Part shown: positions 1 through 5,511 of the stretch, piece after piece | Layout of the letters: every line of letters starts with the position of its first letter | How positions within the stretch are numbered: the stretch's first letter is position 1 | Origin: Spirochaetales bacterium | Lineage (GTDB): Bacteria > Spirochaetota > Spirochaetia > SZUA-6 | DNA length: 11,656 nt | Assembly: GCA_003233545.1 (NCBI GenBank) | Contig: QILZ01000316.1 | Span: forward strand, 1-11,656 | Direction of reading: 5' to 3' | Notes under the pieces: model-generated | Databases searched by the model: none | The model's input: the letters and a program-made list of their open reading frames with translations, nothing else | Told to the model about the DNA's origin: nothing | Translations under genes and position numbers: made by a program

Positions 1-64
1 TATAAGAAGTTCATCGATGTGGGTTTACTATGAAGGATTAAAAAAAGGGAAAGGAAAAATATGA
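1..64 (+). CDS. C-terminal end of a MalF-like sugar ABC transporter permease (partial)
   Basis: Only about the last 20 codons are present, read in frame from position 2 and ending at TGA 62-64. The tail reads MWVYYEGLKKGKGKI; a WVYYEG-type ending is common in MalF-type (first) permeases of CUT1 carbohydrate transporters. The stop shares ATGA with the next permease start, the usual arrangement for a MalF/MalG pair. Another frame stops at 31-33, but its residues do not resemble a permease tail. The call rests on the tail motif and the partner gene, so it is likely but not certain. Confidence 0.7.
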   Translation, partial: IRSSSMWVYYEGLKKGKGKI

Positions 65-948
65 GCATAATACCTGTAGTGAAAAAAAATAAAACAGTTT
101 CCTGGCTTTCCCGTAAAAGTGTCAGACATAAGATCTGGTTGGGGCTTGTATATTTTATAATAAGCCTGATCGCTGTAATTTTCCTGGTTCCTCTTGTGTG
201 GATGATTTCAAGTTCTTTAAAAACGGGAAGTAATATATTTAAGCTTCCCCCGGAGTGGATTTCCAAACCTTTAATGTTTTCAAACTATCCAAAGGTGTGG
301 AAAATTATGAATATTCCATTGGCTACGAAGAATACACTGATTATTACAGTATTTAGTATGCTTGGTGTGATTTTATCCTCTTCTATGGTAGCATACGGCT
401 TTGCGAGAATACGTTTTAAGGGAAGGAATGTCCTGTTTTTAGTTGTACTTGCAACAATCATGATTCCGAGTCAGGTACTGCTTATTCCAAGGTACATTAT
501 CTTTAAGATTCTGCACTGGATAGATACTTTTAAGCCGCTCATAGTTCCAAGTTTCTTTGGATCGGCTTTTTATATCTTTCTTATGAGGCAGTTCTTCCTG
601 ACAATACCATTCGAGCTCGATGATGCCGCTCGAATCGATGGTTACGGCCATTTTGGGATATATTTAAAAATAATTCTTCCCCTTTCCAAACCTGTCCTGG
701 CAACAGCAGCGATTTTCACATTCATGGGTCAGTGGACTGCATTTTTCGGTCCTCTTATCTATCTTCACTCGCCGGCAAAAAAAACCCTTGTTCTTGCCCT
801 GTCTACATTCAGAGGCGTATACTATACATCCTCCTGGCAATTAATAATGGCCGGTTCAATATTAATTGCCGTGCCAAGCATGGTGGTGTTTTTCTTTGCC
901 CAGAAGTACTTTGTACAGGGAATCACCTTAACAGGATTAAAGGGATAA
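61..948 (+). CDS. MalG-like carbohydrate ABC transporter permease (CUT1 family)
   Basis: Inner-membrane permease of a binding-protein-dependent sugar importer, expected to pair with the MalF-like permease just upstream, an ATPase and a binding protein that are not in the window. The 295 aa length is normal for the family. Six hydrophobic segments are visible near residues 27-50, 92-117, 124-146, 158-178, 210-234 and 260-281. The ATPase-contacting EAA loop lies at about 185-211: E185, then DDAARIDG, then ILPLSKP. The C-terminus KYFVQGITLTGLKG is the standard MalG-type ending. The start ATG overlaps the previous stop (ATGA) and has a GAAAGGA ribosome binding site 5 bases upstream, so translation is probably coupled. 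Family membership points to import of an oligosaccharide, sugar or glycoside; the sugar cannot be read from the permease. It heads the enzyme genes and presumably supplies their substrate. Confidence 0.93.
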   Translation: MSIIPVVKKNKTVSWLSRKSVRHKIWLGLVYFIISLIAVIFLVPLVWMISSSLKTGSNIFKLPPEWISKPLMFSNYPKVWKIMNIPLATKNTLIITVFSMLGVILSSSMVAYGFARIRFKGRNVLFLVVLATIMIPSQVLLIPRYIIFKILHWIDTFKPLIVPSFFGSAFYIFLMRQFFLTIPFELDDAARIDGYGHFGIYLKIILPLSKPVLATAAIFTFMGQWTAFFGPLIYLHSPAKKTLVLALSTFRGVYYTSSWQLIMAGSILIAVPSMVVFFFAQKYFVQGITLTGLKG

Positions 949-993
949 GCTATTTTCATTGACAACCGTGCAGGAAAATGATAAATTGCTTTT

Positions 994-2856
994 ATGGATG
1001 TTATGAAACCGTTTTCGAAACCAATTTCAAAAGTACAAGGACCGGGTGTAAAACAAATGCTTACAGCACTAAAAGGAGAAAAGAATTTATCTTTTGAGAT
1101 TATTCCTTCCAAATTAAAGAATTACCTTGAGAATTATCATATTTTAGCAGCTTCAGTAACCCGGGATTTGACTGAACAGAGAGAAAAGCTTGTGAGTTAT
1201 GTGGAATCCGGAGGCAGGGCAATGCTTCTGTACACCAAAACATCTCCTTACGAGGCATCGAAAGCGCTTTTCCCGGATATGGTTAAAGGAGCAGAACCTT
1301 CAGGAGACCGTATTGTCAAACCAATTCCTTATTACGGTATTAACAGTAAAATACATCCTTTCGAACTGAGATGTTCCGGAACAGCTCTGTACCGCGGTCC
1401 TGAAGGGGTGGCGTTTTTAAGAAACGGAACCCGCCTGAATACAGGTATTGTCGGAAATTACGGCAAAGGGAAGGTGCTGTTTCTCGGATTCCCCCTTGGT
1501 ACCGATGATTCAGGCGGAGAACTTCCCCTTGCAGGCTGTGAATCAGAGCTGCTTATCAGCGCTATTCGATGGCTATCCGGTGAGGAACGTTACGAAATTC
1601 CCGAGGTGTATATGGAATCGAGAAAAATACCTGAACTTCCCGGGGGTTTATCAAGAATAACAGGAAGGAACAAACAGGAGGGGAAAAAGTTCAGAGCCGG
1701 AGCGGCCAGGATAGATATTACTCCTTCTGTTTCCGTAGGTATGAGGGGATTTAAAGCCCGGCAGTCCACAGGAATCCATGACAGGCTGCATGTCAGGGCT
1801 TTAATCCTGGATAATGGAGAGGATCAACTGGTAATCTTGAGCTGGGAAAAGCTGAACTGCTATGACCTGCCTGAAGGATTTAAGGATATTGCACGGATCA
1901 GGAGTGAAATTCAAAAACGGATTGGAATACCCGAATCCAATATTCTGATTAATTCCATACACACTCATTCGGGAAGCGAAGGACCTTTTGAAAAAGCATC
2001 TATAGAGGCAGTCGAGCAGGCCTGGGAAAATATGAAGTATGCCCGTATAGGGATAGGCTCAAAAATGATTTACGGCATCGGTTCCAGCAGAAGACTTCCG
2101 GATGGAAAAGGCCTCTGGGGAAGCAGACAGCCTAATCCTGACGGTGTAATGGATAACGAGTGCGGTGTAATTCGTATCGAGGATTACGAACGTAATATCA
2201 TCGCTGTCGTATCCAATTACAGCAGCCATCCAACCGTGCTTCACGGAGAAAATACACTTTTAAGCGGAGATTACGCAGGCATAGGAATGGCAGAAGTGGA
2301 AAGGCACCTTGGCGGGAATACTGTAAGCCTGTTCCTCCAGGGATGCGCAGGCAATACCGGTACTCAGACATTCAGAAAAGGCAGAACAATCCCGGAAGCG
2401 GAAAGACTGGGTAAGATATTTGCCGATGAGATTATTCAAATTCTCGAACATATAGATGTAGTGTCCTGGCTTCCTCTGAAGGCAAAGAAAAGAATGATCG
2501 ATCTGCCCAGGTGGGAACCACAAAAACCTGAGCGTGGAACCACCATGCCTTTCATTCCCGGTAATTTAATACCGGATGAGATTCAGGCGCTGGTAATAGG
2601 AGACAGTCTTATTATGGCAGTGGGATCGATGGAACCCTACGTGGAAATCGGACTTGATATAAAGGAAGCTTCCGGATTTCACCATACTTTCGTTTTAGGA
2701 TATTCAAACGGGCCGTGGCTCGGATATCTTCCGTCGAATTTGGGATATTCCGTAAATGAAGACGAAGTCCAGGGAACGCGTTTTTCACCGGAAGCTCCGG
2801 ATACCCTGGTCAGGGAGTGTATGGCTTTGCATAATCAGGTATTAGAACTATGTTAA
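994..2856 (+). CDS. Fusion: amidotransferase-like N-terminus + neutral/alkaline ceramidase-like domain
   Basis: A 620 aa protein without signal peptide. Residues 1 to about 205 look like a class I glutamine-amidotransferase-like fold of the kind used as a non-catalytic module in some glycosidases: a GGRAMLLY strand near the usual elbow, no obvious nucleophile Cys, and a closing GNYGKGKVLFLGF segment. Residues 233-620 match the neutral/alkaline non-lysosomal ceramidase N-terminal family, opening FRAGAARIDITP. Probable zinc ligands are H323/H325 in HTHSG, H412 in SSHP, E547 in SMEPYVE and Y570 in YSNG. The catalytic Ser of true ceramidases (AGNLSPN or GDVSPN motif) is Gly456 in AGNTGTQ, so ceramide hydrolysis is doubtful; an amide or ester bond in a glycoconjugate is a possible target. 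The ATG at 994 has only a distant AGGAAA upstream, and the fold seems to lack its first strand; codons in another frame from TTG 959 or GTG 968 encode a fitting strand, suggesting a frame break near 989-993. The 3' end overlaps the isomerase-like gene by 7 bases. Confidence 0.82.
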   Translation: MDVMKPFSKPISKVQGPGVKQMLTALKGEKNLSFEIIPSKLKNYLENYHILAASVTRDLTEQREKLVSYVESGGRAMLLYTKTSPYEASKALFPDMVKGAEPSGDRIVKPIPYYGINSKIHPFELRCSGTALYRGPEGVAFLRNGTRLNTGIVGNYGKGKVLFLGFPLGTDDSGGELPLAGCESELLISAIRWLSGEERYEIPEVYMESRKIPELPGGLSRITGRNKQEGKKFRAGAARIDITPSVSVGMRGFKARQSTGIHDRLHVRALILDNGEDQLVILSWEKLNCYDLPEGFKDIARIRSEIQKRIGIPESNILINSIHTHSGSEGPFEKASIEAVEQAWENMKYARIGIGSKMIYGIGSSRRLPDGKGLWGSRQPNPDGVMDNECGVIRIEDYERNIIAVVSNYSSHPTVLHGENTLLSGDYAGIGMAEVERHLGGNTVSLFLQGCAGNTGTQTFRKGRTIPEAERLGKIFADEIIQILEHIDVVSWLPLKAKKRMIDLPRWEPQKPERGTTMPFIPGNLIPDEIQALVIGDSLIMAVGSMEPYVEIGLDIKEASGFHHTFVLGYSNGPWLGYLPSNLGYSVNEDEVQGTRFSPEAPDTLVRECMALHNQVLELC

Positions 2857-3653
2857 AGCTCGGTTTATCAGGAAGACTTATTGAAATTCAATACCGCCGA
2901 TGTGAGATGGGTGTACCGGATTTTATCCGTTTTGCCGGGGAGAACGGTTATAAAGCCGTGGAGCTTCGTTCAACTCAAATTACCATGAATTTAACTGAAA
3001 AAGAACTTAAAGGAATTCGCAAAACCGCTGATGAACTGGGGTTAGAATTTTCATCCGTTTTTATTCCGAAGAATATTCCTGCGGACAATTCAGGACTAAG
3101 GACTCTGGAAGAATTTGCATATAAAGTGCAGATGCTTGGATGTGTTACGCTTAAGAGCTGGGATAAAGATTCGGATTGGATTCGGCGGGAGTGCGATATT
3201 CTTAAATCACTCGGTATGGAGCTTATAATCCAGACACACACAGGAGGACCATTAGAAAACACTGCTCTATGTTTGGATACTTTAAAGCGAATTAATCGAG
3301 AGAACTTCGGCCTTCAGTATGATCCTGCCAACTTTTTTGAAGCTAATGAAGATTATAGAGAAGATACGGTTAAGAAATTGGGAAAGCATATTAAACAGCT
3401 CTCTGTGCAAAATTGCAGGTCTGCCCGTCCGGAAGATAAAGGCAATGATGTTTGGGAACATGAAGGACGGCGTTTTAAGCGTGTTCTGCCCGGGGATCCG
3501 ACAGGACTGGATTATGTTTCTGTTTTCCGGGGACTTAAGGCTGTCGGGTTTAACGGATATGTAATAGTTAATGAATCCATGTTTACTCAAATGGAGGCAG
3601 GAGTGTTTGCCCGGAGAGCAGTGGACGAATTGCAGAAATTAATTTTAAGCTAA
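2850..3653 (+). CDS. Sugar phosphate isomerase/epimerase-like TIM barrel protein
   Basis: A 267 aa cytoplasmic protein of the xylose-isomerase-like TIM barrel (AP endonuclease family 2) superfamily, whose members isomerise or epimerise sugars, often with a divalent metal. Recognisable elements are the early strand AVELR with E38, the central IIQTH (residues 126-130), LQYDPANF with D158, the GDPTGLDYVSVFRGLKAVGF segment near 215-234, and the last strand VIVNES with E242. The usual metal-binding Glu of the central strand seems to be Gln127, and the usual HxKD-type strand reads SVQN (185-188), so metal binding may be altered; both alignments are by eye. The start ATG overlaps the preceding stop by 7 bases, which supports this start and translational coupling. 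Length is typical. In this operon it could convert a released keto or epimeric sugar; the substrate is unknown. Confidence 0.85.
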   Translation: MLKLGLSGRLIEIQYRRCEMGVPDFIRFAGENGYKAVELRSTQITMNLTEKELKGIRKTADELGLEFSSVFIPKNIPADNSGLRTLEEFAYKVQMLGCVTLKSWDKDSDWIRRECDILKSLGMELIIQTHTGGPLENTALCLDTLKRINRENFGLQYDPANFFEANEDYREDTVKKLGKHIKQLSVQNCRSARPEDKGNDVWEHEGRRFKRVLPGDPTGLDYVSVFRGLKAVGFNGYVIVNESMFTQMEAGVFARRAVDELQKLILS

Positions 3654-3744
3654 TTAATAATCAGGGTTAAAGGCGGAGAATATACCGGTAAGATGCTTCG
3701 CTGCTCTTGAAGGTAATACTTAAAAGTAGTAAAGGAAAAAGATT
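3654..3744 (+). promoter_or_regulatory. Widest gap within the operon (91 bp); possible weak internal promoter or operator
   Basis: No gene is seen here. The gap ends in a good ribosome binding site, AAAGGA at 3731-3736, 8 bases before the ATG at 3745. A perfect 8-bp palindrome TACCGGTA lies at 3683-3690. A poor sigma-70-like pair (TTAAAG at 3667, TAAGAT at 3689, 16 bp apart) overlaps it. Either could be chance. No terminator-like hairpin with a T tract is visible, so read-through from the upstream genes is expected. Confidence 0.3.
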
Positions 3745-5511
3745 ATGAAAAACAGGTTAATTATCTGGAGAAGCGGCAGGAATTATAACTCAAAAGCGGC
3801 AGATTGGTTTTGTGATTTTGCCAGGTTTATGGGTTATGATTATACAGAAGTTTTAGATGGTTTTAACGGTCTTACCGAAGCGGGAGTGGTGATAATTCCT
3901 CCGGGTACTGTCCGCATGAGCAATAATGAAATTTCGATTATAGAAGATGCTGTTCAAAGCGGCGCGGGGCTTTTAAGTTATTTCGATAATAGTGTAATGG
4001 ACGAGCATGGAAAGGAGCGTAAAAACGGTGGTGCGACAGGTTTGGGTCTGTCCGGAGTACTCGGTCTCGACCTTGTTTCCGAACGTGGCAGCTACATATT
4101 GCCTGTTTCTGCCCATCACGAAACGGTAATAGCAGCCGACCCGGAAGATCCTTTCTGGGATGGCGTCGATCTTACGGGAGAAGATATTCAGGATGGATCC
4201 CGTATTCCATCCTTTACATCATATAATATCCGTACCGGGCAGGCATACGGAGCTATTCGAAAAACACGAACCAGGGCTATAAACGCGAAAGTTCTTGCAA
4301 GAACTCATGGCCATTACGAATACTGGGCGTACCGTCCTGAGGGAGATATTTTTTTGGCCGTTAATTCATTGGGGAAGGGAAACTCAGCCTATATTTCGTA
4401 TGAGGCTCTGCCTCCTGAAGGAAAATTCGGTCTTATTCCCACAGACATGCTCTTTTACAGGGCTTTTCTTTCCAGCATTATCACCCGGCTTTCCCCGATT
4501 CCCCTGCCGAGGATTATGCAGATGCCGGGAGGCATCACAAATCTTATCCTGCGCCTGGATGATGCGGGAACGGATGACGGATGTTCGGACAAATGGGGTG
4601 ATCCGTACCATGATACAAACCGGGTGCTCGAGGCATCACCCTTTCCTTTGGCCATTGCAGTGGTTACAGACAAGGTCTCTACATCCCTCGGAGAGGAGCG
4701 ACTGCGGGAATGGGAAGCGGAAGGCAATGTGATTGTATGCCATACAAGGAATCACACGGGTATGAATATGGATGAAACCATGCAGAAGGAAGATCTTAAG
4801 GAAAGTAAAGAGAAGCTTGAACGGATTTTAGGGCATCCGGTAGTTATGTGGAGCATTCCCGGAAGTTACCACATGTCCACAGAAAACACAATGCGCCTGG
4901 TGGCTGAAGCAGGGTACGAACTCAGCGGGGAGTGGGTCTCCCTGGTAGCCGATTTTATTTCTCCGGATGCATGTCCCCTTTATCCTTACATTACATATCA
5001 CAATAAACTCGGTGTTTATGTAGATATTCTCACTGCCAGCGGCTGGCCTGCCATTAAAAGAGATTTTAACTGTTTTATCCTCGATGAACTTATAGCGTTA
5101 GGGACATCTGCAAACATCCCGTGTATGGTTGAGTTTGTTACCCATGTGCCCCAGGGACTGCCGGAGCATATCGAGCAGTGGAAAACATTTATGCGGGATA
5201 TCACTGCCCGGGTGGAACAGTCTTCTATTCGCATAAGCACTCTGGCTGAACAGCTTGAATGGGCCACGGTAAGGAAGAATCTCTGCCTTACATCCCATGC
5301 GGACGGGGATGAGCTTATTTTAAGCATAAAAAATAAGAGCATGCTTCCTGTACACGAAGTTGCAATCGAGTGTGCAAAGAAGGTTTTGCGTGTGGAAAGC
5401 GACCCGGGAGAAGTCCGCAGGCAGAGTGATACTATGATAGTTATTACCGAAATACGAGGCAGCAGTGAAGCAAAGATAAAGGTTGCATTTAAAGGAGGGG
5501 GAGAAGAATAA
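3745..5511 (+). CDS. Amidotransferase-like fold fused to a NodB-type polysaccharide deacetylase-like domain
   Basis: A 588 aa protein without signal peptide. Residues 1 to about 245 form an alpha/beta amidotransferase-like module: GVVIIPPGT near 45-55, GAGLLSYFDN in the elbow region with no nucleophile Cys, and a closing LGKGNSAYISYE. This resembles the N-terminus of the ceramidase-like protein two genes upstream. Residues about 260-500 fit the NodB/carbohydrate esterase 4 barrel: D272-D273 in LRLDDAG (motif 1), H333 and H337 in HTRNH (motif 2, metal ligands) and SIPGSYH at 370-376 in place of the usual RxPY. These features suggest metal-dependent removal of an N-acetyl or other acyl group, probably on a small imported saccharide since the protein is cytoplasmic. 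Residues about 505-588 look like a small beta-rich domain. The start is supported by AAAGGA at 8 bases. The stop overlaps the next ATG as TAATG. Substrate and exact activity are unknown. Confidence 0.8.
   Translation: MKNRLIIWRSGRNYNSKAADWFCDFARFMGYDYTEVLDGFNGLTEAGVVIIPPGTVRMSNNEISIIEDAVQSGAGLLSYFDNSVMDEHGKERKNGGATGLGLSGVLGLDLVSERGSYILPVSAHHETVIAADPEDPFWDGVDLTGEDIQDGSRIPSFTSYNIRTGQAYGAIRKTRTRAINAKVLARTHGHYEYWAYRPEGDIFLAVNSLGKGNSAYISYEALPPEGKFGLIPTDMLFYRAFLSSIITRLSPIPLPRIMQMPGGITNLILRLDDAGTDDGCSDKWGDPYHDTNRVLEASPFPLAIAVVTDKVSTSLGEERLREWEAEGNVIVCHTRNHTGMNMDETMQKEDLKESKEKLERILGHPVVMWSIPGSYHMSTENTMRLVAEAGYELSGEWVSLVADFISPDACPLYPYITYHNKLGVYVDILTASGWPAIKRDFNCFILDELIALGTSANIPCMVEFVTHVPQGLPEHIEQWKTFMRDITARVEQSSIRISTLAEQLEWATVRKNLCLTSHADGDELILSIKNKSMLPVHEVAIECAKKVLRVESDPGEVRRQSDTMIVITEIRGSSEAKIKVAFKGGGEE
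5491..5500 (+). promoter_or_regulatory. Strong ribosome binding site for the GH20-like gene
   Basis: AAAGGAGGGG lies inside the 3' end of the deacetylase-like gene, 10 bases before the ATG at 5511, which overlaps the previous stop (TAATG). It fixes the GH20-like start and suggests coupled but efficient translation. Confidence 0.7.

Noticed and set aside
822..1112. Antisense 96-codon open frame spanning the permease/ceramidase-fusion junction
   Set aside because: Antisense to two coding regions; no ribosome binding site or family resemblance.
4295..4732. 145-codon open frame inside the deacetylase-like gene
   Set aside because: Fully inside a well-supported gene in another frame, with no protein-like motifs or start signal; a shadow frame.
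5016..5342. Antisense 108-codon open frame in the deacetylase-like gene
   Set aside because: Antisense shadow with Ser/Cys-rich low-information sequence.
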